The notes beneath the pieces were generated by a model. The model had not been told where the DNA came from and did not search any database. It saw nothing but the letters and a program-made list of their open reading frames with translations. From SZUA-36 sp963749115 (GTDB taxonomy: Bacteria > Pseudomonadota > Gammaproteobacteria > Xanthomonadales > SZUA-36), in contig CAVVLP010000015.1 of NCBI GenBank assembly GCA_963749115.1, positions 1-64,000 on the forward strand: 64,000 nt of DNA, given 5' to 3'. The translations under genes and the position numbers were made by a program. This document shows, piece by piece, positions 1-8,876 of this stretch. How positions within the stretch are numbered: the first letter of the stretch is position 1; every line of letters begins with the position of its first letter.

Positions 1-335
1 TCGTATGGCACTCTTTGATTAAACGCAACAAGCCCCGCTTCTGTCATTTCCCCGGTTTCAATCAGTTCTTTTGCCAGCCGGATGTTCAAAGGCGACCATT
101 TACTGTTTACTTTGCGCGGTGTAAACCTGTGTGCATACTTTTGCTCATCAATACTTTTTTTAAGGCCATCAATCCAGCCAAAGCACAGTGCCTCTTTTAC
201 TGAATCCTTATAGGTCACGGTTGCTTTGCCGGTGTGCTTTTTGTAATAGGCAAGCCATACCTCTTTTTCACTGGCATGGTTTTCAGTTAACCAGGCCCGC
301 CACGCTCTACGGTCTGATACGCTGATGTAATGCAT
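1..335 (-). CDS. YdeI/OmpD-associated family protein, 3' end cut by window edge
   Basis: The frame opens at an ATG at 335 and runs off the left edge, so about 111 residues are visible. An AGGAG ribosome site sits 7 nt upstream of the ATG. Hallmarks of the YdeI/OmpD-associated (bacteriocin-protection) family are visible: WLTENH near residue 15, CFGWIDG at 51-57 and RFTPRK at 70-75. The biochemical role of the family is poorly defined; some members are linked to resistance against antimicrobial peptides. There is no signal peptide, so a cytoplasmic location is expected. The family call is firm; the function is open. Confidence 0.85.
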   Translation of the reverse strand, partial: MHYISVSDRRAWRAWLTENHASEKEVWLAYYKKHTGKATVTYKDSVKEALCFGWIDGLKKSIDEQKYAHRFTPRKVNSKWSPLNIRLAKELIETGEMTEAGLVAFNQRVPY

Positions 336-400
336 CGATCACTCCTGATATTTGTACGATCTCATATTGGAACGCCATTGATAAACAGTAAAACCAGTGG

Positions 401-712
401 CTACATTTCCACCATTTCTGCGACTTCCAGTGTGCCACCCGTATCAAGGAAAGGGCATGCTTTTGCCATTTCAAGCGCGGCCTCCATGTTATCGGCTTGC
501 ACCACAGAAAACCCCGACACGGAGTTCGGGCCGCCATCATCAGATACACCGGTTGAGCTAACAATCCTGGTCTTCATCAGCGGGGTACCCGGGTTAACTA
601 CGGCCTCGCCAAGTCCCTCGACCCAGGTTTCCCATTTGGCCATTTGCTCCGCGCCCTGCTCAGGGCTCTCGGGTTTTGTCCCGCCATGATAGGCAATTAT
701 GTAGTTTGGCAC
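401..712 (-). CDS. YciI-like (YCII-related/DGPF) protein
   Basis: A 103-residue protein beginning (M)PNYIIAYHGG, the usual opening of YCII-related ferredoxin-like-fold proteins, which are small dimers often fused to or found beside sigma factors or oxygenases. I chose the GTG at 712 because AAGGAG lies about 6 nt upstream and the family N-terminus begins there. The frame stays open to an ATG at 823 that overlaps the atpI stop (TAATG), but those 37 extra residues do not look like part of the family. No enzymatic role can be assigned. Family call fairly sure, start moderately sure. Confidence 0.75.
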   Translation of the reverse strand: MPNYIIAYHGGTKPESPEQGAEQMAKWETWVEGLGEAVVNPGTPLMKTRIVSSTGVSDDGGPNSVSGFSVVQADNMEAALEMAKACPFLDTGGTLEVAEMVEM

Positions 713-822
713 GGTCTTCTCCTTTTTGAATTGGAGACCCATCATATTTGAATTCACCGGCAGGAGCATCGCGGGTATCCCAAATTGATGCCCTTTGTAG
801 CCAGGACCGAGTAAAGCGAACA

Positions 823-1215
823 TTACTTACCGGCCTTTAAAAGCATCCCAAAGCGCCCGCTGAAAATCACCGCTACCATACCGGCAAAAAACCATCCGGG
901 GGCAAGTGGTTTAACCCAGATAAAAACTGCCGCACACAGCAGACCGGTTAAAGATAGCTTTGCGACTTCAGCGACCACTGCGGTGCGCAGAAATGTGGTG
1001 CTGTCGGCACCGAATTTTGGCGTGACCACCAGGGCGAATAGCAATGATGGAATGTAGGTTGCCAGGCTGCCGAACATGGATGAATAGGCCGCAACAGGGC
1101 CGAGGAGCAATAAACCGCCGGCCAGCAACAGGGCCACGACGGTCTGAATCCTCAAACCCCGGCCTACCATTTGATTGTTTGCAGATGTCATTGACCCGCG
1201 CTCTTCAGCCCGCAT
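823..1215 (-). CDS. atpI: F0F1 ATP synthase subunit I (AtpI-like)
   Basis: A 130-residue integral membrane protein with four hydrophobic segments and the AtpI-type core AAYSSMFGSLATYIPSLLF followed by EVAKLSL in the third helix region. AtpI helps assemble the c-ring of the ATP synthase and may aid Mg uptake. In gammaproteobacteria it normally begins the atp operon just after parB. Here an OsmC gene separates it from parB, and no atpB follows: the next gene is a YciI-like protein. The start at 1215 has a modest GGTG site; an internal ATG 8 codons later is possible. Confidence 0.75.
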   Translation of the reverse strand: MRAEERGSMTSANNQMVGRGLRIQTVVALLLAGGLLLLGPVAAYSSMFGSLATYIPSLLFALVVTPKFGADSTTFLRTAVVAEVAKLSLTGLLCAAVFIWVKPLAPGWFFAGMVAVIFSGRFGMLLKAGK

Positions 1216-1324
1216 ATTTCACCGTTGCATTATTGACTGATTAATATATGCCAAACCGAAAGCAGCCACCAGACCGGAAAGCCTGGTGACGGGTAAATGG
1301 GTCTAAAACCGCAGGTCTGATGCT

Positions 1325-1759
1325 TTAGTCGAGATGAATCTCTGTTGTCAGAACTACTTCCGATTTCAGTGAAGCGGTTATCAGGCAAAGAGCCTCTGCT
1401 TTTTCCAACAGTCTTTCAGCCAGTTCAACCTTCGCGCCTGCGGGCGCATGTAACACGGCGTGAACATTGAAAGTGGTGAAAAATGTCGTTTTCTCAGGAC
1501 GATCAAGCACACCTTCCGCCGTGCATTCCAGTGATGTCCATTCGAACTTGGAGGCACGTGCAATAGCACGGAAAGTTAATATAAAACAATCGGCAACAGT
1601 AGCCGAAAACAGGGTTTCCGGAGACCAGACACCCAGGGGTCCGTCAAACTGCGGCGGTGAAGCAGTATCTAGATCGGGCAAGCCTTCGCCGGTGACAACA
1701 ACATTGCCTTCGCTGGCGGCTGAAGCGCTGGCAACATAGAGATGAGGATAACCTTGCAT
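1325..1759 (-). CDS. OsmC family protein
   Basis: A 144-residue OsmC/Ohr-fold protein. The two family cysteines are visible in ADCFILTFRA (about residue 56) and EALCLITASLK (about residue 127); in OsmC/Ohr enzymes such a pair reduces organic hydroperoxides with thiol cofactors. The C-terminal stretch SLKSEVVL is typical. It is cytoplasmic, with no signal peptide. It sits between atpI and parB, a place where this family is not usually found. It may equally be an OsmC-like protein without peroxidase activity, such as the YhfA type. Confidence 0.8.
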   Translation of the reverse strand: MQGYPHLYVASASAASEGNVVVTGEGLPDLDTASPPQFDGPLGVWSPETLFSATVADCFILTFRAIARASKFEWTSLECTAEGVLDRPEKTTFFTTFNVHAVLHAPAGAKVELAERLLEKAEALCLITASLKSEVVLTTEIHLD

Positions 1760-1898
1760 GATGAATACCTTCTGGTGGATTAATGTAGTGAATCATAGTG
1801 GCAGACGGGGTATTTATTGTTGACCTTTGTCAACAACTGGGCAGGTATAGGACAAATTACACGGAATAACACTGCATTGGAAAAGTGCCAGGCGGTTA

Positions 1899-2780
1899 TC
1901 AGGTTTTCAAACCCAGGTGCTCCAGTATTCCTTCCAACTCATCCGCTGAATTGAAGGCAATAACCATTTTGCCCTTACCGCTGGCATTGTGGGTCAATTT
2001 GACCCTGGCACAAAGCTTTTCAGCCAGCTTATCTTGTAAGTGCTGAATATCAGGGTCAAGCACGTGCTTTTTGGCAACCGGCGGGTTCTTCAGACGCCGA
2101 ACAAGTCGTTCGGTCTCCCGTACCGATAAACTTTTACTGACCACCTCACGTGCAGCTTGCGCCTGCATTGATGGCTCGAGTGTTAACAAGGCCCGCGCAT
2201 GTCCCATTTCCAGGTGTTTTGCATCAACCAGCTCGCGAACTTCCTCGGACAATTCCAGTAGACGTAAGAGATTGGAAACGGCAGAACGTGAACGGCCAAC
2301 CGCTTCACCTGCTTCCTGGTGAGTCATTTGGAACTCGTCCACCAGGCGTCTTAAGGCCGTCGCTTCTTCAATCGGGTTCAGGTCCTCGCGCTGGATGTTT
2401 TCAACCAGCGCCATCGCTATGGCGATTTCGTCGGCGACCTTGCGAACAATCGCAGGAATTTTCTCAATACCGGCGATCTGCGCCGCACGCCAGCGCCGCT
2501 CACCGGCGATCAATTCATATCTGTCTTTACCATGTACACGCACGACAACGGGTTGAATAACACCCTGGTGACGAATGGAATCAGCAAGTTCCTGCAAACG
2601 GTCAGTATCAAATACTGAACGTGGCTGAAATGGTCCCGGGCTGATCAGGTCCAGCGGCAGGCTTCTTAATGAGTCACCACCGGACAATTCAGAGCCCACA
2701 TCTTCCGCTGCATGTTGTAAAGCAGATCGACTGAGCATTGAGCTCAGGTTACGACCAAGTGGGTTCTTTTTTGTTGCCAT
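1899..2780 (-). CDS. parB: Chromosome-partitioning protein ParB
   Basis: A 293-residue ParB/Spo0J family CTPase and DNA-binding clamp that loads at parS sites and works with ParA in origin segregation. GERRWRA (93-99) is the CTP-binding box and ENIQREDLNP (127-136) is the second conserved patch. A helix-turn-helix follows around residues 150-180, and the C-terminal 50 residues form the dimerisation domain. It lies 99 bp downstream of parA in the same orientation, as in most gammaproteobacteria. I looked by eye for a parS palindrome (GTTTCACGTGAAAC-like) near parAB and did not find one. Confidence 0.97.
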   Translation of the reverse strand: MATKKNPLGRNLSSMLSRSALQHAAEDVGSELSGGDSLRSLPLDLISPGPFQPRSVFDTDRLQELADSIRHQGVIQPVVVRVHGKDRYELIAGERRWRAAQIAGIEKIPAIVRKVADEIAIAMALVENIQREDLNPIEEATALRRLVDEFQMTHQEAGEAVGRSRSAVSNLLRLLELSEEVRELVDAKHLEMGHARALLTLEPSMQAQAAREVVSKSLSVRETERLVRRLKNPPVAKKHVLDPDIQHLQDKLAEKLCARVKLTHNASGKGKMVIAFNSADELEGILEHLGLKT

Positions 2781-2879
2781 TAACTGTTTTTCCGTAGTGA
2801 TAAATCATATTATCAATTTTAATAAGGTGAGGTGAACTAATCATTCCGGCCCCCGTCGTGGCAAATCAATGGTACCGTT

Positions 2880-3659
2880 CTAACCCAACTGTCTTTTACG
2901 ATTTCTACGCAACATTTCCCCGGCAAGACCGAGATAGGCCATCGCACCCCGTGAGGACGGATCGTATCTCATTACCGGCAAGCCATAACTCGGCGCCTCG
3001 GCCACACGCACATTACGCGGTATCAGCGTGCGGTAAACACGTTCGCCAAAGTGCTCGATCAATTGGTCTGAGACCGCATTGGACAGATTATTACGACCGT
3101 CGTACATGGTGCGCAACAGGCCTTCGATCTCCAAACCGCGATTGATGCTACTGCGCACCTGCTCAATGGTCTCCAGCAATGACGCAAGACCCTCCAGTGC
3201 GTAATACTCACATTGCATCGGAATCAACACGCTATTGGCCGCCGTTAAAGCATTCAGGGTCAGCATGTTCAGGGAGGGAGGGCAGTCGATAATGATCCAG
3301 GCGTATTGATGCGCGACTTTTTCCAAGGCGTGTTTCAGACGGTACTCACGCTCATCGACCTGCAGCAAAGATACCTCTGCGGCAGTCAGATCGCCATTTG
3401 ATGGCAATATGTCAAAACCCAGGGTTTCAAGCTGGATCATTGCTTCGGGTATATCACATTCGGCCTGCAATACCTCCAGCGCCGATACCTCAAGCTCACG
3501 CGAAATAACCCCGCAACCAACGGAAGCATTACCCTGCGGGTCGAGATCAACCAACAAGGTACGATAGTTCATATCTGCCAATGCGGAAGCCAGGTTAACG
3601 CAGGTTGTGGTTTTTCCGACGCCGCCTTTTTGGTTGGCGACCGCAATTATTCTTGCCAT
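2880..3659 (-). CDS. parA: Chromosome-partitioning ATPase ParA/Soj
   Basis: A 259-residue deviant Walker ATPase. KGGVGKTT at residues 11-18 holds the signature lysine, LLVDLDPQGNAS follows at 35-46, and IIDCPPS near 122 is the Walker B. ParA dimers coat the nucleoid, and ParB stimulates their ATP hydrolysis to move origins. The gene starts 10 bp after the rsmG stop, so rsmG-parA-parB is probably one transcript. The short length, with no N-terminal helix-turn-helix, is that of a chromosomal Soj-type ParA and not of a plasmid ParA. Confidence 0.97.
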   Translation of the reverse strand: MARIIAVANQKGGVGKTTTCVNLASALADMNYRTLLVDLDPQGNASVGCGVISRELEVSALEVLQAECDIPEAMIQLETLGFDILPSNGDLTAAEVSLLQVDEREYRLKHALEKVAHQYAWIIIDCPPSLNMLTLNALTAANSVLIPMQCEYYALEGLASLLETIEQVRSSINRGLEIEGLLRTMYDGRNNLSNAVSDQLIEHFGERVYRTLIPRNVRVAEAPSYGLPVMRYDPSSRGAMAYLGLAGEMLRRNRKRQLG

Positions 3660-3669
3660 GTATTGATTA

Positions 3670-4317
3670 TCACCCGGATGGTTTCGAGATCGACATCAAA
3701 ACCAGATGCCGTTCGGCGTGCAAATAAGGCACGGTTAATGGTTCGACCGATTGTACATGGACCCAATCGGGTAATTCTTCAAGTTCCTTGGCAGGATTAA
3801 CACCCTTCATCGCCAGCAGGCGTGTGGATTGGTCTGCACAGTGCCTGACCGCCTCGACAAACTCCCTCAATGACGCAAATGCCCTCGAAGTAATATTTGC
3901 GTATGTTTTTGATTCAGCCAAATCTTCAATCCGCTGGTGTACTGGGTGAACATTGTTCAGTTTCAACGTACGGGTGACGTGCCGGATAAAGCGAATCTTT
4001 TTACCCGCGCTGTCGAGGAGCGTCACATCCATTTCCGGTTTAATGATGGCCAAAGGTAGTCCAGGCAGACCGGCACCGGTGCCAACATCAAGTAGCGAAC
4101 CCTTCTGTAGGCGATGTGCGATCGACAATGAGTCGAGCAGATGACGTGTCAGAAGAAAATCCCGTTCGCGCGGTGCAACAAGATTGTAGGTGCCGGACCA
4201 TTCTTTTAACAGGCTCATAAAGGTAAGAAGACCTTCAACCGCAGCGCTGGGCACATCCAGTCCAAGCCGATCCATTCCGGATTCCAGCTTAATGCGCTCA
4301 GATTGATTATCTGTCAT
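3670..4317 (-). CDS. rsmG: 16S rRNA (guanine527-N7)-methyltransferase RsmG
   Basis: A 215-residue class I SAM methyltransferase that modifies G527 of 16S rRNA; loss of the enzyme gives low-level streptomycin resistance. The SAM-binding loop DVGTGAGLPGLPLA occupies residues 77-90, preceded by LTRHLLDSLS, and TSRAFASL lies near 143. Length is normal. It heads rsmG-parA-parB. Its usual upstream partner mnmG (gidA) is absent; a lipoprotein and then the opp operon lie there instead. Confidence 0.96.
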   Translation of the reverse strand: MTDNQSERIKLESGMDRLGLDVPSAAVEGLLTFMSLLKEWSGTYNLVAPRERDFLLTRHLLDSLSIAHRLQKGSLLDVGTGAGLPGLPLAIIKPEMDVTLLDSAGKKIRFIRHVTRTLKLNNVHPVHQRIEDLAESKTYANITSRAFASLREFVEAVRHCADQSTRLLAMKGVNPAKELEELPDWVHVQSVEPLTVPYLHAERHLVLMSISKPSG

Positions 4318-4340
4318 CTACTTGGTTTCCGCAGCAGGGG

Positions 4341-4365
4341 GCCAGGCTAATTTTCCTAGCCTGGC
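4341..4365. other. Perfect 9-bp stem-loop between lipoprotein gene and rsmG
   Basis: GCCAGGCTA and TAGCCTGGC face each other across a 7-base loop, between the stop of the lipoprotein gene and the rsmG start. No run of T follows on either strand, so it is not a standard intrinsic terminator. It could slow transcription, protect an mRNA 3' end, or be a protein site. Confidence 0.6.
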
Positions 4366-4377
4366 ACAGAACCTTTC

Positions 4378-5013
4378 CTACAACGTCCCCGTGGACTTCA
4401 TCTTGGAAACAATCTTCTTGGCGACTGTTTTGGCAGTATCATTGTATTCGAGGTTTTCAGAACGTGTGATCATGCTCCATTTGGCACGGTCATCCACGAT
4501 ATCGAAATATGAGGTCTCTACGTAGAGATAGTTTTCCTGAGCGTAAAACCCGGAACCCTCAACGACCGTGTACACATTCGCATAGGTTGGCGCAAACCAG
4601 CCATAACCACGACCATAAAAACCGGAGCCCACATTGACAGCATAGTAGTCAGCACGTTCCAGACGCTCACCTTTACCACCACTGGTCATAAATATAACAA
4701 CGATGGCATCCACGCTGGCAGCCTTGAGAGCCGGTTCGGCGGTCTCTCTCGTCAGGCGACCGGATAGTCCCGGAATATCGCTGGAAACCAGGGCATTTCT
4801 GCCTGACTTGCGCATGACGCTGACAATTTCCTGCTCCACAACCAGGCGCTGCAAGGATTCCGGCATCATGGCCACAACAGCTATTCTTTCACGTTTTTCG
4901 ATATTATCGCGACCAGCATCCCATTCACTGATCACCCTGATATTCTTACTGCAACCGCTCAATAGCAATACGACAGTCATTACCGCAATGGATCGCAGTG
5001 TTATTCGGGTCAT
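4378..5013 (-). CDS. Outer-membrane-type lipoprotein of unknown function
   Basis: The 211-residue product begins with a lipoprotein signal, and LLLSGC at about residues 16-21 is a clear lipobox. The residue after the cysteine is Ser, not Asp, which favours outer-membrane sorting. The mature part has an N-terminal region (RERIAVVAMMPES) recalling the nucleotide-like folds of DUF4136-type lipoproteins, and an aromatic and Gly-rich middle (SGFYGRGYGWFAP). I chose the ATG at 5013, which has GAGGA upstream; a TTG six codons earlier lies at that site and is unlikely. I do not recognise a specific family. Confidence 0.75.
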   Translation of the reverse strand: MTRITLRSIAVMTVVLLLSGCSKNIRVISEWDAGRDNIEKRERIAVVAMMPESLQRLVVEQEIVSVMRKSGRNALVSSDIPGLSGRLTRETAEPALKAASVDAIVVIFMTSGGKGERLERADYYAVNVGSGFYGRGYGWFAPTYANVYTVVEGSGFYAQENYLYVETSYFDIVDDRAKWSMITRSENLEYNDTAKTVAKKIVSKMKSTGTL

Positions 5014-5058
5014 TCCAATATCCTCTTTCAATTCTGGTTTTAACGCTCAGCGCGTATT

Positions 5059-6069
5059 CTAACCGCTTTTGCCAATGGTTAAGTCAAGTTCTTCAGCACG
5101 ATGGCAGGCAACCCAATCCCCGTTTTCCATCCGTCTAAGCGCCGGCACTTCCAATTTGCATCTTTTGATCAAAAATGGACATCGACTATGGAACACGCAA
5201 CCTGAAGGCGGGTTCAGGGGTGATGGCATGTCGCCGGTCAAGCCGCTGTCACTTGCAGCCCTTGCCAGTTTTGGGTCAGGCACCGGAACCGCCTTGATCA
5301 GGGCACTGGTATAAGGATGTAACGGCTGCTTGTACAATCGGTTGCGCTTGGAAAGCTCCATCGCCCTGCCAAGATACATCACCATGACGCGATCGCTGAT
5401 GTGTTTGACCACTGATAAATCATGGGCAATAAATACCAATGACAAGTTCAATTTTTTCTGTAAATCCTTTAACAGGTTAACAATCTGTGCCTGAATGGAT
5501 ACATCCAGGGCACTCACAGGTTCGTCGCAAATGACCAGCTTCGGGTTTAACACCAGGGCACGGGCAATACCAATTCTCTGGCACTGACCCGCTGAAAACT
5601 CATGCGGATAGCGGTTGATCTGGTTTGGTAACAAACCCACCATTTTCATAACCCCGCGTACACGTTCATCGACCTGCACACGTGCGATTTTTGGGAAAAA
5701 TGTCCACAAGGGTTCAGCAATGATATTGCGCACAGTCATGCGGGGGTTGAGTGCTGCCAATGGATCCTGGAAGACAATTTGCATATCCAGGCGTTTCTTT
5801 CTTAAATCTTCATCATCCAGTTTGTTAAGATCTTCACCCAACCACAGTACCCGGCCACGACTGGGTTTCACCAGGGCCAGCAGAGCCCGGGCGAGGGTTG
5901 ATTTTCCACAGCCTGACTCACCAACAACACCCAGGGTTTCGCCGGCATCCAGATCAAAGCTCACGCCATCGACGGCTTTGATCGTATGCATCTTCGAGCC
6001 CAGCAACCCGCCCTCGCGCAGTTTGTAATGTACCGCGAGGTCCTGCACCCTCATCACACGATCACTCAT
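5059..6069 (-). CDS. oppF: Oligopeptide ABC transporter ATP-binding protein OppF
   Basis: A 336-residue ATPase powering peptide import. The Walker A motif is GESGCGKST (about 53-61). The signature is FSAGQCQRIGIARAL, with SAGQ in place of the usual SGGQ. Walker B is LVICDEP, followed by HDLSVVKHISD. The C-terminal oligopeptide/dipeptide extension contains CVFHSRCPF, the Cys-rich element of this subfamily. It is the last gene of oppABCDF and overlaps oppD by 4 bp (ATGA), which suggests translational coupling. Confidence 0.94.
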   Translation of the reverse strand: MSDRVMRVQDLAVHYKLREGGLLGSKMHTIKAVDGVSFDLDAGETLGVVGESGCGKSTLARALLALVKPSRGRVLWLGEDLNKLDDEDLRKKRLDMQIVFQDPLAALNPRMTVRNIIAEPLWTFFPKIARVQVDERVRGVMKMVGLLPNQINRYPHEFSAGQCQRIGIARALVLNPKLVICDEPVSALDVSIQAQIVNLLKDLQKKLNLSLVFIAHDLSVVKHISDRVMVMYLGRAMELSKRNRLYKQPLHPYTSALIKAVPVPDPKLARAASDSGLTGDMPSPLNPPSGCVFHSRCPFLIKRCKLEVPALRRMENGDWVACHRAEELDLTIGKSG

Positions 6070-7028
6070 GATGGAGCACCCAGGAAGCAGCGGTAAGCAT
6101 GCTTATCCTCATCCACTTGCATGGGTGGTTTTTCACTGCATGCATCGAATGCCTTGGGGCACCGGTCACGGAATTTACAACCAACCGGTAGAGACAGCAG
6201 ATTGGGGGGGTTACCCGGAATGGCTTCCAATCCGCTGTCGTCCGGCCGGTCCAGACGGGGCACGGAGTTTAATAACCCCTGTGTATAGGGGTGCTTCGGA
6301 TCGTAGTAGATCTGCTCTACCGAGCCACATTCAACCGCCTCGCCAGCGTACATCACTAGCATCCGGTCACATATGCCAGCCACCATGCCAAGATCGTGCG
6401 AGATCAAAATAATTGCGGCATTTGTTTTTTCGCGCAAGGTGCTCATCAGGTGTGTAATCTGAACCTTTACCGTCACATCAAGGGCGGCAGTAGGCTCATC
6501 CGCTATCAAAAGCTCCGGCTCACTCAACAGACCCATCGCTACCATCACCTTCTGACGCATACCACCGGAAAGCTCATGCGGGTACTGGCGGATAATACGT
6601 TCGGGATCCGGTATATTTACCGCCCGCAGCATTGCTATTGCTTTCGCAATGGCCGCTGCTTTCTTCATACCGCGATGGTGCATGACCACTTCAATCATCT
6701 GTCGGTCGAGACGCAAGTAGGGGTTCAAAGAGGTCATCGGATCCTGAAATATCATGGCGATTTCAGTACCACGATGTTGATTCAGTTCGGAGGCATTCAT
6801 CTGTAACAGGTCTTCGCCCTTGAACAAGGCCTGACCGCTGACGTGGCCATTCTCAGCCAGCAGGCCCAGGATACCCATCACGGATTGGGTCTTACCGGAA
6901 CCCGACTCGCCAACCAGGCCCAGTATGACACCGGCTTCAATTGAGAAATTCAGACGATTAACCGCATGAACTTCACCTTCCGGCGTATCAAAGCCGACAT
7001 CCAGATCCCTTATTTCCAGCAAAGCCAC
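6066..7028 (-). CDS. oppD: Oligopeptide ABC transporter ATP-binding protein OppD
   Basis: A 320-residue partner ATPase of OppF. It has Walker A GESGSGKTQ, signature LSGGMRQKVMVAMGL, Walker B LLIADEPTAALD and the switch HDLGMVAGICD. The C-terminal peptide-transporter domain carries CKFRDRCP. OppD and OppF form the asymmetric nucleotide-binding dimer beneath OppB and OppC. The start overlaps the last base of oppC. The frame is intact. Confidence 0.94.
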   Translation of the reverse strand: MALLEIRDLDVGFDTPEGEVHAVNRLNFSIEAGVILGLVGESGSGKTQSVMGILGLLAENGHVSGQALFKGEDLLQMNASELNQHRGTEIAMIFQDPMTSLNPYLRLDRQMIEVVMHHRGMKKAAAIAKAIAMLRAVNIPDPERIIRQYPHELSGGMRQKVMVAMGLLSEPELLIADEPTAALDVTVKVQITHLMSTLREKTNAAIILISHDLGMVAGICDRMLVMYAGEAVECGSVEQIYYDPKHPYTQGLLNSVPRLDRPDDSGLEAIPGNPPNLLSLPVGCKFRDRCPKAFDACSEKPPMQVDEDKHAYRCFLGAPS

Positions 7029-7945
7029 TAGAAATGATCCTTCGGATCGAGTGCATCACGCAAACCATCACCGATATAGTTGAAACAGTATAGGGTTACC
7101 GTGAGAAACACCGAAGGTACAATCAATGTCCAGGGTGCAGACTCCATGTCCTGTGCGCCATCGCTAACCAATGCGCCCCAGGAACTCATAGGCTCCTGGA
7201 CGCCAAGACCCAGAAAGCTCAAAAAAGATTCAACAAGAATAACCTGGGGAATGGTCAGGGTCACATAGACGATCACCACACCCAGCAGGTTGGGTGTGAT
7301 GTGACGTCTGATGATATCCCAGTCACTCACCCCACAGGCTTTTGCAGCCTCAACGAATTCCGTATTCTTCAGGCTCAGGGTCTGACCCCTCACGATACGC
7401 GCCATATCGAGCCAGTTAATCGCCCCGATAGCTACAAATATCAACAAGATATGCCGGCCAAATACCACCATCAGCAATATGATAAAAAACATGAATGGCA
7501 GGGCGTAAATAATATCGACAATACGCATCATTATCCGGTCTGCCGTGCCGCCAAAATAACCGGCCGTGGCACCATAACTGACGCCGATCACGAGGCTGAC
7601 CAGGGTTGCCACCAACCCTACCATCAATGAAATCCTGCCACCCGTCAGGGTTCGTACAAGAATATCCCGACCCACCGCATCGGTACCAAACCAGTGACCA
7701 CTTGCCAGGCTCGGCGGGGATGACGTGTAATCCCAGTCGGTAAAGTCAGGCTCCCATGAGATCAGCATTGGCCCGAACACGACCATCAGGAACATGGCCG
7801 CCATGATAAAAGAGCTGTACACCGCAGCACGATTCTTAAGTAATCGGTGCCAGGCATCTTCCCAGGGCGAGCGCCCCTTGACGTCAATGACCTCCAGCGC
7901 CGCTGCAAAAGGGTCGATAACGGATTGGTCAGCTTCTTTCGTCAT
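7028..7945 (-). CDS. oppC: Oligopeptide ABC transporter permease OppC
   Basis: A 305-residue inner-membrane permease. An N-terminal cytoplasmic segment is followed by one helix (about 41-61), then the six-helix binding-protein-dependent permease core. The EAA loop EAAKACGVSDWDIIRRH, which contacts the ATPases, is near residue 200, and the C-terminus DGLRDALDPK is typical of OppC/DppC. It overlaps oppB by 17 bp. Confidence 0.94.
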   Translation of the reverse strand: MTKEADQSVIDPFAAALEVIDVKGRSPWEDAWHRLLKNRAAVYSSFIMAAMFLMVVFGPMLISWEPDFTDWDYTSSPPSLASGHWFGTDAVGRDILVRTLTGGRISLMVGLVATLVSLVIGVSYGATAGYFGGTADRIMMRIVDIIYALPFMFFIILLMVVFGRHILLIFVAIGAINWLDMARIVRGQTLSLKNTEFVEAAKACGVSDWDIIRRHITPNLLGVVIVYVTLTIPQVILVESFLSFLGLGVQEPMSSWGALVSDGAQDMESAPWTLIVPSVFLTVTLYCFNYIGDGLRDALDPKDHF

Positions 7946-8876
7946 ATCGAACCTTGGGATTGAGCCAGGCGTAGATCAGATCTACCAGGAAGTTGAGCAA
8001 AATGATCAGCACGCCATAGAAAATCACAACGCCCATGACCAACGTGTAATCACGGTTTAGTGCACCTTGCACAAAGTAACTGCCCAAACCGGGGATAGAA
8101 AATATACGCTCGATGATCACCGAGCCACTGATCATTCCGGCGGTCGCCGGGCCCAAAAACGAAATAACCGGTAACAATGCCGGTCTCAATGCATGCCGGC
8201 GGATCACCACACTCTCAGGCAATCCCTTGGCACGGGCGGAACGAATAAAATTACTGTGCATGACCTCGATCATGCTACCCCGGGTCAGACGCGCAATATA
8301 GGCTGTCACCGGTAATGAAAGTGTCACCACCGGCAACACCATGCTGGCAATGCTCCAGTCCCAGCCACCTGCCGGCAACCAGCCGGCATAAACTGCCAGC
8401 AACAATATCAATATCGGCGCAATCACAAAATTGGGAATGGAAATACCAAGCATGGCCACCCCCATCAATGAATAGTCCACACGCGTGTTTTGTCGCAAGG
8501 CCGCGCTAATACCCAGCAATGTCCCCATAAAAAAAGCGAGCACCATGGCAGCCAGGCCGATTGTCAGTGAAACCGGCATACCCTGGCCGATCAGTTCGTT
8601 GACGGTCCAGTCCTTGTATTGAATGGAGGGACCGAAATCGAGAACAGCGATCTGGCTGAGATAGCGGAAATACTGCTGTAGTAGAGGTTCATCCAGATGG
8701 TACTTGGCACTCAGGTTAGCCTTGATATCCGCCGGTAACAACATTTCGGAATCAAATGGTCCGCCCGGGGCTACCCGCATCAGAAAAAACGCCACGGTGA
8801 TCAACATAAACAATGTCGGGATCAAGCCCAGCAAACGCCACAATGCGTGTCGTGCCATACCGGAATCCTGAATCAT
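7929..8876 (-). CDS. oppB: Oligopeptide ABC transporter permease OppB
   Basis: A 315-residue permease with an N-terminal helix (LLGLIPTLFMLITVAFFL), the conserved MRVAPGGPF, and the EAA-type loop SARAKGLPESVVIRRHALR. It ends in the C-terminal helix FLVDLIYAWLNPKVRY, as in OppB/DppB. The ATG at 8876 overlaps the stop of the frame-corrected oppA tail (ATGA), which supports oppA-oppB coupling. A second ATG six codons in is also possible. Confidence 0.94.
   Translation of the reverse strand: MIQDSGMARHALWRLLGLIPTLFMLITVAFFLMRVAPGGPFDSEMLLPADIKANLSAKYHLDEPLLQQYFRYLSQIAVLDFGPSIQYKDWTVNELIGQGMPVSLTIGLAAMVLAFFMGTLLGISAALRQNTRVDYSLMGVAMLGISIPNFVIAPILILLLAVYAGWLPAGGWDWSIASMVLPVVTLSLPVTAYIARLTRGSMIEVMHSNFIRSARAKGLPESVVIRRHALRPALLPVISFLGPATAGMISGSVIIERIFSIPGLGSYFVQGALNRDYTLVMGVVIFYGVLIILLNFLVDLIYAWLNPKVRYDERS

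Noticed and set aside
713..823. N-terminal extension of the YciI-like protein starting MFALLGPG, overlapping the atpI stop
   Set aside because: The family N-terminus and a good ribosome site coincide with the GTG at 712; the extension shows no family similarity. Coupling by TAATG remains possible but is weaker evidence.
1899..4317. parS sites near parAB
   Set aside because: I scanned by eye for the GTTTCACGTGAAAC-type palindrome around parAB and saw none; sites may lie outside the window.
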